A stretch of 64,000 nucleotides of DNA, from the NCBI RefSeq assembly GCF_028622115.1, contig NZ_CP097263.1, positions 7,378,001 through 7,442,000 of the forward strand, read 5' to 3'. Under the pieces are notes generated by a model that worked only from the letters and a program-made list of their open reading frames with translations, was not told where the DNA came from and searched no databases. Positions 28,006-41,148 of the stretch are shown here, one piece after another. The translations under genes were made by a program, and so were the position numbers. Position 1 is the stretch's first letter; every line of letters starts with the position of its first letter. Source of the stretch: Kutzneria chonburiensis. GTDB lineage: Bacteria; Actinomycetota; Actinomycetes; Mycobacteriales; Pseudonocardiaceae.

Positions 28006-29138
28006 TGTACGTCCGGCATCTCCAGGTCGTCGACTTCCGCTCCTGGGCACACGCCGATCTGGCGTTCGATCCCGGCGTGAGCGTGTTCGTCGGCTCCAAC
28101 GGCCAGGGCAAGACGAACCTGGTCGAGGCGATCGGCTACGTGGCCACCCTGGGCTCGCACCGGGTGGCCACGGATGCGCCGCTGGTCCGCACCGGCGCGC
28201 CGCGGGCGGTGATCCGCACCGCGGTGGTCAACGCCGGCCGCGAGCTGCTGGTCGAACTGGAGATCACGCCGGGCAAGGCCAACCGGGCCCGGATCAACCG
28301 CGGCCCGGTGCCTCGCCCGCGCGAGGTCCTGGGCATCCTGCGCACGGTGTTGTTCGCGCCGGAAGACCTGGCGCTGGTGCGCGGCGACCCCGGCGAGCGC
28401 CGCAAGTTCATGGACGACCTGCTGGTCGCTCGGGCGCCGAGGTATGCCGGCGTGCGCTCCGACTACGAGCGCGTGTTGAAGCAGCGCAGTGCCCTGTTGA
28501 AGTCGGCCGGTGCCGCGCGGCGGGCCGGCGGCCGGGGTGATCTGAGCACGTTGGAAGTGTGGGACGGCCACCTGGCGGCGCAGGGCGCGCAGCTGCTGGC
28601 GGCCCGGCTCGACCTGATCGACGACCTGGCGCCGCTGGTCGCCGCCAACTACGCGGGCGTTGCCCCGGAGTCGCGGCCGGTCTCCATCAAGTACCGGTCG
28701 ACGCTCGGCGACGCGCTGCCGCGGCGGGAGCGGGCCGATGTCGCGGAGCTGGAGGAAGCGCTGCTCGCGGAGATCGCCCGGGTCCGCCCGCAGGAGGTCG
28801 AGCGCGGCGTCTGTCTGGTCGGTCCGCAGCGGGACGAGCTGGAGCTGACCCTCGGCGACACGCCGGCCAAGGGCTACGCGAGTCACGGAGAGTCATGGTC
28901 CTTCGCCCTGGCGCTGCGGCTGGGCGCGTACGACCTGCTGCGCGATGATGGGGCCGAACCGGTGCTCGTGCTCGACGACGTGTTCGCCGAACTGGACCGC
29001 AGGCGCCGGCAGCAGCTGGCCAAGGTGGCGGCCAACGCGGAGCAGGTGCTGGTGACCGCGGCGGTCGCCGAGGACGTGCCCGAGGAGTTGGCCGGCGCCC
29101 GATACCAGGTTCAGGACGGCGAGGTGAACCGTGTCTGA
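28005..29138 (+). CDS. recF: DNA repair protein RecF
   Basis: A 377-residue SMC-like ATPase: Walker [10 protein letters not shown] near residue 30, the [20 protein letters not shown] segment, [19 protein letters not shown], signature [15 protein letters not shown] and Walker [14 protein letters not shown]. It helps load RecA at gaps. ATG 28005 overlaps the gnd stop (TGATG). The 3' end overlaps dciA by 8 bp. Confidence 0.96.
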   Translation: MYVRHLQVVDFRSWAHADLAFDPGVSVFVGSNGQGKTNLVEAIGYVATLGSHRVATDAPLVRTGAPRAVIRTAVVNAGRELLVELEITPGKANRARINRGPVPRPREVLGILRTVLFAPEDLALVRGDPGERRKFMDDLLVARAPRYAGVRSDYERVLKQRSALLKSAGAARRAGGRGDLSTLEVWDGHLAAQGAQLLAARLDLIDDLAPLVAANYAGVAPESRPVSIKYRSTLGDALPRRERADVAELEEALLAEIARVRPQEVERGVCLVGPQRDELELTLGDTPAKGYASHGESWSFALALRLGAYDLLRDDGAEPVLVLDDVFAELDRRRRQQLAKVAANAEQVLVTAAVAEDVPEELAGARYQVQDGEVNRV

Positions 29139-29859
29139 TGAGCCCGCGGGCAATCCGCCACAAGGGGTACGCATGCCCGGCCGGTCTTACCCCACATCTG
29201 GGGATAAACCTGTGGATGATGTGGATAACTCGGTGACTCCGGGGCGTCGGTCCCCGGCAAAACCAGCGGGTAACGCGGCAAATGGAGCAAATCGGGCAGG
29301 ATCTACCCCCAACCCGTCACCCGATGGTGGACAAGCCGAACGAGTGATCGACGGACTGCCGCCGGGCTTGACCGGATCGGACCTGGCCCGTGCGGCCCTC
29401 GCATCGGCCCGTGCCGCGGCCAAGGCGCGCAAGCCGACGAAGCGCTCGGCCGCGGCCGTCAACCGGGGCCGCCGGCGGCGTTGGTCGGGCTCCGGGGCCG
29501 ACGCCCGGGACCCCCAGCCGCTGGGTCGGCTGCTCTCCGGGATGGCCAAGGACCGGGGCTGGGACGAGCAGCTCGCCGGCGGTCAGGTGTTCGCGAAGTG
29601 GCCGCATCTGGTCGGGGCCGAGGTGGCCCAGCACGCCAAGCCGGTCACGCTGCGTGAAGGCGAGTTGGTGGTGCAGGCCGAGTCGACCGCGTGGGCGACC
29701 CAGCTCCGGCTGCTCCAGCGCCAGCTGCTCCAGCAGATCGCCAAGGGCGTCGGCCCGAACGTGGTCAAGCGGCTCAAGGTGCAGGGCCCGTCGGCCCCCA
29801 ACTGGCGATTCGGCCCGCTACATGCGCCAGGTCGCGGGCCACGCGACACCTACGGCTGA
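29131..29859 (+). CDS. dciA: DciA-type helicase loader (DUF721, Rv0004-like)
   Basis: A 242-residue protein with a disordered, basic first half and a C-terminal DUF721 domain ([54 protein letters not shown]). DciA recruits or loads the replicative helicase in bacteria lacking DnaC. The disordered 5' coding part contains a perfect DnaA box at 29220-29228 (TGTGGATAA). Start GTG 29131. Confidence 0.9.
   Translation: MSDEPAGNPPQGVRMPGRSYPTSGDKPVDDVDNSVTPGRRSPAKPAGNAANGANRAGSTPNPSPDGGQAERVIDGLPPGLTGSDLARAALASARAAAKARKPTKRSAAAVNRGRRRRWSGSGADARDPQPLGRLLSGMAKDRGWDEQLAGGQVFAKWPHLVGAEVAQHAKPVTLREGELVVQAESTAWATQLRLLQRQLLQQIAKGVGPNVVKRLKVQGPSAPNWRFGPLHAPGRGPRDTYG
29220..29228 (-). other. DnaA box inside dciA
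   Basis: TGTGGATAA is a perfect TTATCCACA on the minus strand, with a weaker TGTGGATGA directly before it at 29211-29219. It lies about 3.5 kb from the main box cluster. Confidence 0.6.
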
Positions 29860-29866
29860 CACACCA

Positions 29867-29882
29867 TGTTTCATGTGAAACA
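29867..29882. promoter_or_regulatory. parS-like site between dciA and gyrB
   Basis: TGTTTCATGTGAAACA matches the consensus at 15 of 16. Confidence 0.75.
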
Positions 29883-30028
29883 CGGCAGCGGCGAAATCAC
29901 GGCTCACGGAGACGAACGTAGCCGGACCGAGTGACATCCCCAGCCCGGCGGACCCTCACTCGTTCACTTCCGGGCTTCTGTGACCTTCTGAGGCGGGTCC
30001 TAGCCACCTTTTAGGCAGGGTCGCCCGG

Positions 30029-30034
30029 TATACT
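30029..30034 (+). promoter_or_regulatory. Candidate -10 of the gyrB promoter
   Basis: TATACT is a strong -10 hexamer in the 270-bp gap before gyrB. The -35 position (30006-30011, ACCTTT) is poor, as is common for supercoiling-controlled gyrase promoters. Confidence 0.4.
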
Positions 30035-30049
30035 TTCTTGAGGATGTGA

Positions 30050-32107
<2,058 letters not shown>

Positions 32108-32156
32108 CGTCCCGGCCTCCCGCCTCCTCGCCCGTGTGTGAAAGGAACTCCCAGCC

Positions 32157-34670
<2,514 letters not shown>

Positions 34671-34714
34671 GGCGCGGCTGGGACCACCACCGACAAGCTG
34701 ACTGAGGACCTCTC

Positions 34715-35587
34715 GTGACAACTCCGGAGAACCCGGAACAGCCGGACGCCAAGACCCCGTCGGAAGGCGAGGTCGAGAAGAAGTCCGTGGCGACCGAGGA
34801 GGCCCCGACCGAGAAGGTTGCCCCGGCCGAGCCGGAGCAGCCGACGGTCGCGGCCGAGCCGGCGACCAACGGCGCGACCGGACACGAGCAGGAGACCGCC
34901 AAGTTCACCGCCGAGGCAGCCGCCGCTCCGCCGGAGCCGGCGGCCTCCTCGGCGCCGCCGCCGTGGCAGCGGGTCACCGCCGACAACGCGGCCGCCGCCG
35001 CGGCATCGGCCGGGACCATCGCCTCCACCGCGTACGAGCACGAGCCGGTCGACACCAGCTCACAGGCCACGACCAACTTCCGCCCGGTCACGCCGCCGCA
35101 GCCCGCGGTCAACCCGCTCGACTCGCCGACCGTGACCACCCGGACCTCGGTCAACCTCGGCGGGCCTGCCTCCACCCCACCCCGAGGCACGCCCGCGCCC
35201 ACCGCGCTGCGCCGCCCCGGCCGCGGGCCGCGACGGGCCAGCCTCCAGATCAAGCGCGTCGACCCGTGGTCGGTGCTCAAACTGGCACTCGTCCTCGGCT
35301 TCGCCATGTTCCTGGTCTGGATGGTCGCCGTCGGCGTGCTGTACAGCGTGCTCGGCGGCATGAACGTGTGGACCAAGCTCAACGGCACCTACAACGACCT
35401 CGTGCAAGGCGGCGACACCAGCGGCGGCGACCTCATCAGCGCCGGCCGCGTCTTCGGCATCGCCGCCGTCGTCGGACTGGTGAACGTGATCCTCTTCACT
35501 GCCATGGCCACCGTCAGCGCGTTCATCTACAACGTGTCCGCTGACCTGGCCGGAGGTGTCGAAGTCACCCTCTCCGAGCGGGAGTAG
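34715..35587 (+). CDS. DUF3566 membrane protein (Rv0007-like)
   Basis: A 290-residue protein: a disordered N-terminal half rich in Pro/Ala/Glu, then a basic GRGPRRASLQIKRVDPWSVLKLAL leading to the first membrane helix, a short loop containing a WTKLNGTYNDL segment, and a second helix (IAAVVGLVNVILFTAMATVSAFIYN). This is DUF3566, always found after gyrA in actinobacteria; function unknown. Start GTG 34715. Confidence 0.88.
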   Translation: MTTPENPEQPDAKTPSEGEVEKKSVATEEAPTEKVAPAEPEQPTVAAEPATNGATGHEQETAKFTAEAAAAPPEPAASSAPPPWQRVTADNAAAAAASAGTIASTAYEHEPVDTSSQATTNFRPVTPPQPAVNPLDSPTVTTRTSVNLGGPASTPPRGTPAPTALRRPGRGPRRASLQIKRVDPWSVLKLALVLGFAMFLVWMVAVGVLYSVLGGMNVWTKLNGTYNDLVQGGDTSGGDLISAGRVFGIAAVVGLVNVILFTAMATVSAFIYNVSADLAGGVEVTLSERE

Positions 35588-35636
35588 ACCCGGTTTGGAT
35601 CAGGGGAGAGGGGTGCGGTAATCTCTTCTCCCGTAA

Positions 35637-35710
35637 GGGCCCATAGCTCAGGCGGTTAGAGCGCTTCGCTGATAACGAAGAGGTCGGAGGTTCAAGTCCT
35701 CCTGGGCCCA
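35637..35710 (+). tRNA. ileT: tRNA-Ile(GAT)
   Basis: A 74-nt cloverleaf: acceptor GGGCCCA/TGGGCCC, D-arm with GCTC..GAGC, anticodon arm CTTCG-loop-CGAAG with anticodon GAT at 35671-35673, T-arm GGAGGTTCAAGTCCTCC. CCA is not encoded. Confidence 0.97.
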
Positions 35711-35730
35711 CGGAACGATTGGGTGTAGTG

Positions 35731-35760
35731 GGTCTGGAAGCGACAGCTTCCAGACCTTTA
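35731..35760 (+). terminator. Terminator of tRNA-Ile
   Basis: An 11-bp perfect stem (GGTCTGGAAGC) with GACA loop followed by TTTAT. Confidence 0.8.
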
Positions 35761-35774
35761 TCGTTTCCGGTGTC

Positions 35775-35831
35775 TTGTGGGGCTCTGCCCCACGCCCCGC
35801 AGAGGGGGCTCCGCCCCTCGACCCCCGACTC
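35775..35831. repeat. tRNA-associated double-hairpin repeat, copy 1
   Basis: Two GC hairpins (GTGGGGC-TCT-GCCCCAC at 35777-35793; GAGGGG...CCCCTC at 35802-35819) separated and followed by C-runs. Related copies follow the other two tRNA genes. Confidence 0.7.
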
Positions 35832-35942
35832 GGGGCGGCGGAGCCGTCACCTGGAAGCCAGTTACCCGATCGAGTGCACGTGTATGTTGGGGACTACCTG
35901 TCCTTGTTGTAGGGGTGGCAAGCGCCAAGGAGGCGACTCGAC

Positions 35943-36062
35943 GTGAAGAAGCTCATCGCGCTCGTGGCTGTGGCCGGGGTCGTGCTGTTCATCGTGCGGC
36001 GGCAGCGGTCCGCGAAGGCCGAGGCGGACCTGTGGCGCGAGGCGACGGCTCCGACCGACTGA
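35943..36062 (+). CDS. DLW-39 family small membrane protein
   Basis: Exactly 39 residues: a short membrane helix (MKKLIALVAVAGVVLFIVRR) and a tail containing the family's ADLWREAT motif. GTG 35943 has AAGGAGG at 35927-35933. It is conserved between tRNA-Ile and tRNA-Ala near oriC in actinobacteria; function unknown. Confidence 0.9.
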   Translation: MKKLIALVAVAGVVLFIVRRQRSAKAEADLWREATAPTD

Positions 36063-36113
36063 GGTCGGGCGAGCGAACAGAGGGGTCCGACGGCCAGTAG
36101 GTCGCGACCCCCA

Positions 36114-36186
36114 GGGGACATAGCTCAATTGGCAGAGCACCGCCTTTGCAAGGCGGGGGTTAGGGGTTCGATTCCCCTTGTCTCCA
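36114..36186 (+). tRNA. alaT: tRNA-Ala(TGC)
   Basis: A 73-nt cloverleaf: acceptor GGGGACA/TGTCTCC with one G-T pair, anticodon arm CCGCC-loop-GGCGG with TGC at 36147-36149, T-arm AGGGGTTCGATTCCCCT. CCA is not encoded. Confidence 0.97.
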
Positions 36187-36210
36187 CTCGCGAGCGGGCG
36201 AGCTGTGCTC

Positions 36211-36255
36211 GGAGGCCTTCGGCCTCCTCGCTGGCTCGCTCGTTGTGTTTTCTGG
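36211..36255 (+). terminator. Terminator of tRNA-Ala
   Basis: A GGAGGCC-TTC-GGCCTCC hairpin followed by a GC linker and TTGTGTTTTCT. Confidence 0.6.
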
Positions 36256-36308
36256 GGCTCTCGCCCCAGACCCCAAGGCAGGGAGGGCTTCGCCCCCTGC
36301 ACCCCCCA
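36251..36308. repeat. tRNA-associated double-hairpin repeat, copy 2
   Basis: TGGGGC-TCTC-GCCCCA at 36253-36268, then CCCCAAGGCAGG, a second GGGCTTCGCCC hairpin and a C-run. Close to the copy after tRNA-Leu. Confidence 0.75.
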
Positions 36309-36348
36309 CGTCGGGTTGCCGGTGGGCATGGTCGACACTCTGGGGCCT

Positions 36349-36900
36349 ATGAAGGCTCTCGCGCTGTCCGTTGGGGTTCTGGCCGCCGCAGTCACGCTTG
36401 CGGGGTGCTCGGCGCCGCAAGCGGCTCCGGGGACGGCGGTGGCTGCGCCGACCACCACTGCTTCCAAGGCCCCGACCTCGACGTCGGCTACTGCGCCTGG
36501 AGATCCGGTGCCGGCTAGCACTGCGAAGTGTCCCTACCTGGACTCAACGTTTGTCGAGGATGCCAATGGGGAGAAGGTCACGAAGGTGATGGTGTCGGCG
36601 GACAAGCCGCATCCTGCCTGCTTCTTCTACAGCTTTGGGAACGACAAGCAGCTGACGGTGCAGGTGTATGTGGGGGACGCGGGGTCGGCTACTGCGCTGG
36701 TGAACAAGGCGGCGCCGATTGAGACGTCGGACAAGGCTGAGCTGCCGGGTGGGTGGGCCGGTGGGTCGGAGGCGACGTCTGCGGGTGCGGTGTATGCGGT
36801 GTCCAAGGGTGGCAATGCCGTTGTGGTGAACACGGATCAGAAGCAGACGATCAAGGCCAAGCAGGTGGCCAAGCAGGCGATTGCCGCCCTCGGGTTGTGA
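36349..36900 (+). CDS. DUF2020-like lipoprotein
   Basis: A 183-residue secreted lipoprotein: signal peptide MKALALSVGVLAAAVTLAGC with lipobox LAGC, a Thr/Pro/Ala linker, then a domain starting CPYLDSTFVEDANG and containing ADKPHPACFFY and LTVQVYVGDAGSA. The domain looks like DUF2020 of mycolata and relatives; role unknown. The frame is open to 36178 through the tRNA region; ATG 36349 gives the lipoprotein signal. Codon use has fewer GC third positions than its neighbours. Confidence 0.75.
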   Translation: MKALALSVGVLAAAVTLAGCSAPQAAPGTAVAAPTTTASKAPTSTSATAPGDPVPASTAKCPYLDSTFVEDANGEKVTKVMVSADKPHPACFFYSFGNDKQLTVQVYVGDAGSATALVNKAAPIETSDKAELPGGWAGGSEATSAGAVYAVSKGGNAVVVNTDQKQTIKAKQVAKQAIAALGL

Positions 36901-36922
36901 AGTGAGGGCGGCAATCGCCTGC
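36873..36922. terminator. Bidirectional terminator between lipoprotein and actP
   Basis: A perfect 19-bp inverted repeat (GCAGGCGATTGCCGCCCTC) with a 12-nt loop containing the lipoprotein stop. Confidence 0.9.
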
Positions 36923-36941
36923 TGGCATTGGGTTCTTGTGG

Positions 36942-38555
36942 TTAGTGGTGGATGGCCTGGGCGGCGTGGGCGCCGGTGATGGCGCGGACCTCCATCTCGG
37001 CGTACTTCGTCTCGTCGGCACGGTCCTTGCCCAGGACGGTGCCGAGGTAGCCGAGCAAGAACGACAAGGGGATGGAGACCAGGCCGGGGTTGCTGAGGGG
37101 GAACCAGTCGAAGTGGGCGCTGGGGAAGATCGAGGTCTTGGCGCCGGAGACGACGGGCGAGAAGACGATCAAGCCGACGGTGATGATGACGCCGCCGTAG
37201 ATGCTCCAGAGGGAGCCGGTGGTGTTGAAACGCTTCCAGAACAAGGTGTAGAGGATCGTCGGCAGGTTGGCGGAAGCGGCGATGGCGAAGGCCAGGGCCA
37301 CCAGGAAGGCGACGTTCTGGCCGTTGGTGGCGATGCCGCCGACGATGGCGACCAGGCCGATGACGACGGCGGCCCAGCGGGCGACCTTGACCTCGGACGT
37401 GGCGGCGGCGCGGTCGCCCTTCTTGATGACGTTGACGTAGATGTCGTGGGCGAACGACGCCGACGCGGTGATGGTCAGACCGGCGACGACGGCCAGGATG
37501 GTGGCGAAGGCGACGGCGGCGATGAGGCCGAGCAGGATCGGGCCGCCGAGAGCCAGGGCCAGCAGCGGGGCGGCCGAGTTGACCTTGCCGGGGGCGGCGT
37601 TGATCGTCTCGGGGCCGACCAGGGCACCGGCGCCGTAGCCGAGCACCAGGGTGAACAGGTAGAAGATGCCGATCAGCACGATCGCCCAGACGACGGAACG
37701 ACGGGCTTCCTTGGCGGTCGGCACGGTGTAGAAGCGCATCAACACGTGCGGCAGGCCGGCGGTGCCCAGCACCAGGGCGATGCCGAGGGACAGGAAGTCC
37801 AGCCGGGAGGTGCCGGTGGCGCCGTACTGCTTGCCCGGGCCGAGCAGCGCCTCACCGGTCTTGCCGCCGTGGGCGACGGCGTCGCCGAGCAGCGCCGACA
37901 GGTTGAAGCCGTAGCGGCCGAGCACCCAGACGGTCATCACGAAGGCGCCGAGAATGAGCAGCACCGCCTTGATGATCTGCACCCAGGTGGTGCCCTTCAT
38001 GCCGCCGACCAGCACGTAGATGATCATGACGACGCCGACCACGGAGACCACGACCGCCTGACCGGCGGTGGAGGTCACGCCCAGCAGCAGGGCGACCAGG
38101 CCGCCGGCGCCGTTCATCTGGGCCAGCAGGTAGAAGAACGACACGGCCAGCGTGGAGATGGCGGCCGCGGTGCGCACCGGGCCCTGCTTCATCCGGAAGC
38201 TGAGCACGTCGGCCATGGTGAACCGGCCGGTGTTGCGCAGCAGCTCGGCCACCAGCAGCAGCGCGACCAGCCATGCCACCAGGAAGCCGATGGAGTACAG
38301 GAAGCCGTCGTAGCCGTAGATGGCGATCGCGCCGGCGATGCCGAGGAACGACGCGGCCGACAGATAGTCGCCGGACAGCGCGATGCCGTTCTGCGGGCCG
38401 GTGAACGAACGGCCGGCGGCGTAGAAGTCGGTGGCCGTCTTGTTGTTCCGGCTGGCCCGGAACACGATCACCAGGGTGATCAGCACGAACAGGGCGAAGA
38501 TGGAGATGTTCAGCGTCGGGTTGCTGCCCTCGACGCCCGCGGCCAACGTCTTCAC
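36942..38555 (-). CDS. actP: Cation/acetate symporter (SSS family)
   Basis: A 537-residue sodium:solute symporter with about 13 helices. Typical stretches: DFYAAGRSFTGPQNGIALSGDYLSAASFLG, RTAAAISTLAVSFFYLLAQMNGAGGL, GMKGTTWVQIIKAVLLI and GTAGLPHVLMRFYTVPTAKEARRS. It likely takes up acetate or other monocarboxylates. GTG 38555 follows GGGGAG. The upstream DUF485 gene is its regular partner. Confidence 0.9.
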   Translation of the reverse strand: MKTLAAGVEGSNPTLNISIFALFVLITLVIVFRASRNNKTATDFYAAGRSFTGPQNGIALSGDYLSAASFLGIAGAIAIYGYDGFLYSIGFLVAWLVALLLVAELLRNTGRFTMADVLSFRMKQGPVRTAAAISTLAVSFFYLLAQMNGAGGLVALLLGVTSTAGQAVVVSVVGVVMIIYVLVGGMKGTTWVQIIKAVLLILGAFVMTVWVLGRYGFNLSALLGDAVAHGGKTGEALLGPGKQYGATGTSRLDFLSLGIALVLGTAGLPHVLMRFYTVPTAKEARRSVVWAIVLIGIFYLFTLVLGYGAGALVGPETINAAPGKVNSAAPLLALALGGPILLGLIAAVAFATILAVVAGLTITASASFAHDIYVNVIKKGDRAAATSEVKVARWAAVVIGLVAIVGGIATNGQNVAFLVALAFAIAASANLPTILYTLFWKRFNTTGSLWSIYGGVIITVGLIVFSPVVSGAKTSIFPSAHFDWFPLSNPGLVSIPLSFLLGYLGTVLGKDRADETKYAEMEVRAITGAHAAQAIHH

Positions 38556-38901
38556 GGCTGCTCCCCTCGATCTCGTGCCGGATCTTCTCGGCGGCGGGGT
38601 CGACGACCCGGTTGGCGAACCGGACGTACAGGCCGGTGATCACGAACGTGGAGACGAACTGGAGCAGGCCGAACACCAGCCCGACGGTGATGTTGCCGAA
38701 CAGCTTTGTCGACATGAAGCCGTGGGCGTAGTCGGCCAGCAGGACGTACAGCAGATACCAGGCCAGGAACAGCCCGGCCATCGGGAACACGAAGCCGCGC
38801 AGCCGGCGGCGCAGCTCGGCGAAGTCAGGACTGGCCTGTACCTCGCTCCAGTCGGTCGCGGCCGGCGTCGGCGCGGCGGCGGGGTCTTCGGTGGTGCCCA
38901 C
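38552..38901 (-). CDS. DUF485 membrane protein (YjcH-like), 3' end out of frame
   Basis: A protein of about 116 residues with two helices (FPMAGLFLAWYLLYVLLADYA; VFGLLQFVSTFVITGLYVRFAN) and the usual end DPAAEKIRHEIEG. As given, the frame has no stop there and runs on to 37852 through actP. One extra G in the GGGG at about 38563-38566 would give EIEGEQP and TGA overlapping the actP GTG (GTGA), the normal arrangement. Coordinates assume that. GTG 38901 follows GGGAGG. Confidence 0.75.
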
Positions 38902-39060
38902 GGCAACCTCCCGGACGGGGTAGTTACCCGCCGCAACCTAGGAGATCCAGATCACATCGGCAGCCCTCAATCGGGCATAAGCGACCAGCGGGGCGACCGG
39001 GCCCTGGGAACGGTGTCGTTTCCGCGACGAACGGTGACCGGGATGCGGCTGGAGGGGCAA

Positions 39061-39096
39061 CCGCCGCGACCCCGCTGCTCAGCGGGGTCGCGGCGG
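39061..39096. terminator. Terminator between the DUF485 and helical-protein genes
   Basis: A perfect 16-bp stem (CCGCCGCGACCCCGCT) with GCTC loop, 8 bp beyond the minus-strand stop at 39104. The gap 38902-39060 shows no gene. Confidence 0.8.
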
Positions 39097-39103
39097 GATC
39101 GGC

Positions 39104-39643
39104 TCACTTGTCCGCGGTGCGCGGGGCCTCCTGGCCGTTACGGGCCGGCTCGGGCACGTGCACCGAACCCGGCGCGTCGTCCCGCACGTCCTGCAGCCGC
39201 ACCTCGCGCGGCCGCCGGGACAACACGACGGCCGTCGCCGCGCCGCCGGCCAGCACCAGACCGAGCAGCCACGGCCAGCGGCGGCGGCGCTTCGGCCTCG
39301 GGTCCACGGTGTTGGCCAGGTCCTCGGCGACCTTGCGGGCCTGCTTGCGGATCTGGTTGGCGTTGCGCACGGCCTCGGCCCGTGCCTTGCCGGTGCTCCG
39401 CTTCAGGTCCTTGCGCGCCTGGTCGGTGGTGCGCCGCAGGTCCCGGCGGGCCTGCTTGGCCATCCTGCGCGCGGCCTTGCGGGTCGGCTTGAACTCCTCG
39501 TTGGCGAATTCCACCAGTTCATGGGTCCGCTCGATGCCGGCCTGACCCGCGCGGGCAGCCTTGCGGCGGGCGGCACGCACCGCCCGGCCGACCGCCTCGC
39601 CCGCCTTCGCGCCGGCCTCGGTCATGGTCTCGACCTCGTCCAT
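39104..39643 (-). CDS. Basic amphipathic-helix protein with C-terminal membrane anchor
   Basis: A 179-residue protein. About residues 10-115 form a long Ala/Arg/Lys-rich helix with repeated ARKxxKRxxxKAR patterns (RKAARRMAKQARRDLRR), like apolipoprotein or DNA-binding tails. Then RRRRWPWLLGLVLAGGAATAVV forms one membrane helix, followed by a short polar tail. Positional counterpart of Rv0008c; no function assigned. ATG 39643 follows GGAG by 6 nt; the open frame to 39787 is rejected because it runs into the ppiA region. Confidence 0.7.
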   Translation of the reverse strand: MDEVETMTEAGAKAGEAVGRAVRAARRKAARAGQAGIERTHELVEFANEEFKPTRKAARRMAKQARRDLRRTTDQARKDLKRSTGKARAEAVRNANQIRKQARKVAEDLANTVDPRPKRRRRWPWLLGLVLAGGAATAVVLSRRPREVRLQDVRDDAPGSVHVPEPARNGQEAPRTADK

Positions 39644-39734
39644 CTGCTGCTCCAAGCCCAGTCGATCGGGACGATCTGACCGAACCAGTCTGCCCCTCCC
39701 GCCACGATCCCGCCGTGGATGGCACGATGGCATC

Positions 39735-40265
39735 GTGGCTGACAACGACATCGTCGGGGCGACCCTGCACACCACGCAGGGCGACATCCGCCTCTACCTC
39801 TTCCCGAACCACGCCCCGAAGACCGTCCGCAACTTCGTCGGGCTGGCCGAGGGCACCAAGGACTACAAGACCCAGAACGCCAAGGGCGAGAACTCGGGCC
39901 CGTTCTACGACGGCGCCGTGTTCCACCGCATCATCGCCGGCTTCATGCTCCAGGGCGGCGACCCGACCGGCACCGGCCGCGGCGGCCCCGGCTACCAGTT
40001 CGAGGACGAGTTCCACTCGGAGCTGGTCTTCAACAAGCCGTACCTGCTGGCCATGGCCAACGCCGGGCCCGGAACCAACGGCTCGCAGTTCTTCATCACG
40101 GTGGGCCCGACCCCGCACCTCAACCGCCGGCACACCATCTTCGGCGAGGTCCGCGACGAGGAGTCCCGCGCGGTGGTCGACAAGATCGCCGGCGTGCCGA
40201 CCGACCGCAACGACCGGCCGCTGACCGACGTCGCCATCGAGAAGATCACGATCGACTACAGCTGA
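39735..40265 (+). CDS. ppiA: Cyclophilin-type peptidyl-prolyl isomerase
   Basis: A 176-residue cytosolic cyclophilin: FHRIIAGFMLQGGDP, GTNGSQFFIT and HTIFGEV carry the active-site residues. It speeds proline cis/trans isomerisation. GTG 39735 gives the standard start; the open frame back to 39561 overlaps the divergent gene. It is followed 1 bp later by the rhomboid gene. Confidence 0.95.
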   Translation: MADNDIVGATLHTTQGDIRLYLFPNHAPKTVRNFVGLAEGTKDYKTQNAKGENSGPFYDGAVFHRIIAGFMLQGGDPTGTGRGGPGYQFEDEFHSELVFNKPYLLAMANAGPGTNGSQFFITVGPTPHLNRRHTIFGEVRDEESRAVVDKIAGVPTDRNDRPLTDVAIEKITIDYS

Positions 40266-40266
40266 C

Positions 40267-41148
40267 ATGACCGCGCCGTACGGGCAGCCGATCGACGCGC
40301 TGCCCGCGTGCTACCGGCACCCAGGCCGGCACACCGGGCTGCGCTGCACCCGGTGTGACCGGCCGACGTGTCCGGAATGTCTGCGGGACGCCGCCGTCGG
40401 CCAGCAGTGCGTCGAGTGCGTCAACGAGGGGCAGCGGACCACCCGCCAACCCGTCACCTGGGCCGGTGCGCGTCTGGTCAAACAGCCCGTGCTGGTCTAC
40501 CTGCTGATCGCCGCCAACGTGGCGATCTACGGGATCACCGCGCTACAGGCCAACAGCTTCGCGTTCAACAGCAACTCGCCGCTGTTCGCGGAGTGGGTGA
40601 CCTGGCCGCGGGCGGCCGCGGTCAACGACCAGTGGTGGCGTATCGTCACCGGCGGCTTCCTGCACTACGGCTTCATCCACATCGCGGTGAACATGCTGTC
40701 GTTGTGGGTGCTCGGCCGGGACCTGGAGCGGGTGCTCGGCCGGGTGCGGTTCGCCGCGGTGTACTTCCTGTCGCTGATCGGCGGCTCGGTCGCGGTGATG
40801 CTGTTCTCCGACCCGGACACCGGGGCGGCCGGCGCGTCCACCGCGCTGTACGGCCTGATGGGCTGTTACCTGGTGGCCGTGGTCCGGCTCAAGCTCAACC
40901 CGCGACCCATCCTGGCCACCCTCGCGCTGAACGTGTTCATCACCTTCGCCCTGCCCGGCATCTCCATCACCGGGCACTTCGGCGGGCTGGTGGTCGGTGC
41001 GATCGCGATGGCCGCGCTGGTCTACGCGCCGCAGAAGAACCGCGCCTGGTGGCAGGGCGGGGTGTTGGTGGTGCTGTTCCTGGTGCTCGTGCTGATCTAC
41101 GTGACCAGGGCGGCGCAGCTGGTCTCAGCCCTGGGGCCAGGGACGTAG
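40267..41148 (+). CDS. Rhomboid intramembrane serine protease with N-terminal zinc finger
   Basis: A 293-residue protein. An N-terminal B-box-like zinc site (CYRHPGR...CTRCDRPTCPECL...CVEC) precedes six helices. The catalytic dyad is visible as GASTALYGLMG (Ser) and ITGHFGG (His), with HIAVNML in an earlier helix. It cleaves membrane proteins; targets unknown. The 3' end overlaps the convergent PH-like gene by 24 bp. Confidence 0.92.
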   Translation: MTAPYGQPIDALPACYRHPGRHTGLRCTRCDRPTCPECLRDAAVGQQCVECVNEGQRTTRQPVTWAGARLVKQPVLVYLLIAANVAIYGITALQANSFAFNSNSPLFAEWVTWPRAAAVNDQWWRIVTGGFLHYGFIHIAVNMLSLWVLGRDLERVLGRVRFAAVYFLSLIGGSVAVMLFSDPDTGAAGASTALYGLMGCYLVAVVRLKLNPRPILATLALNVFITFALPGISITGHFGGLVVGAIAMAALVYAPQKNRAWWQGGVLVVLFLVLVLIYVTRAAQLVSALGPGT

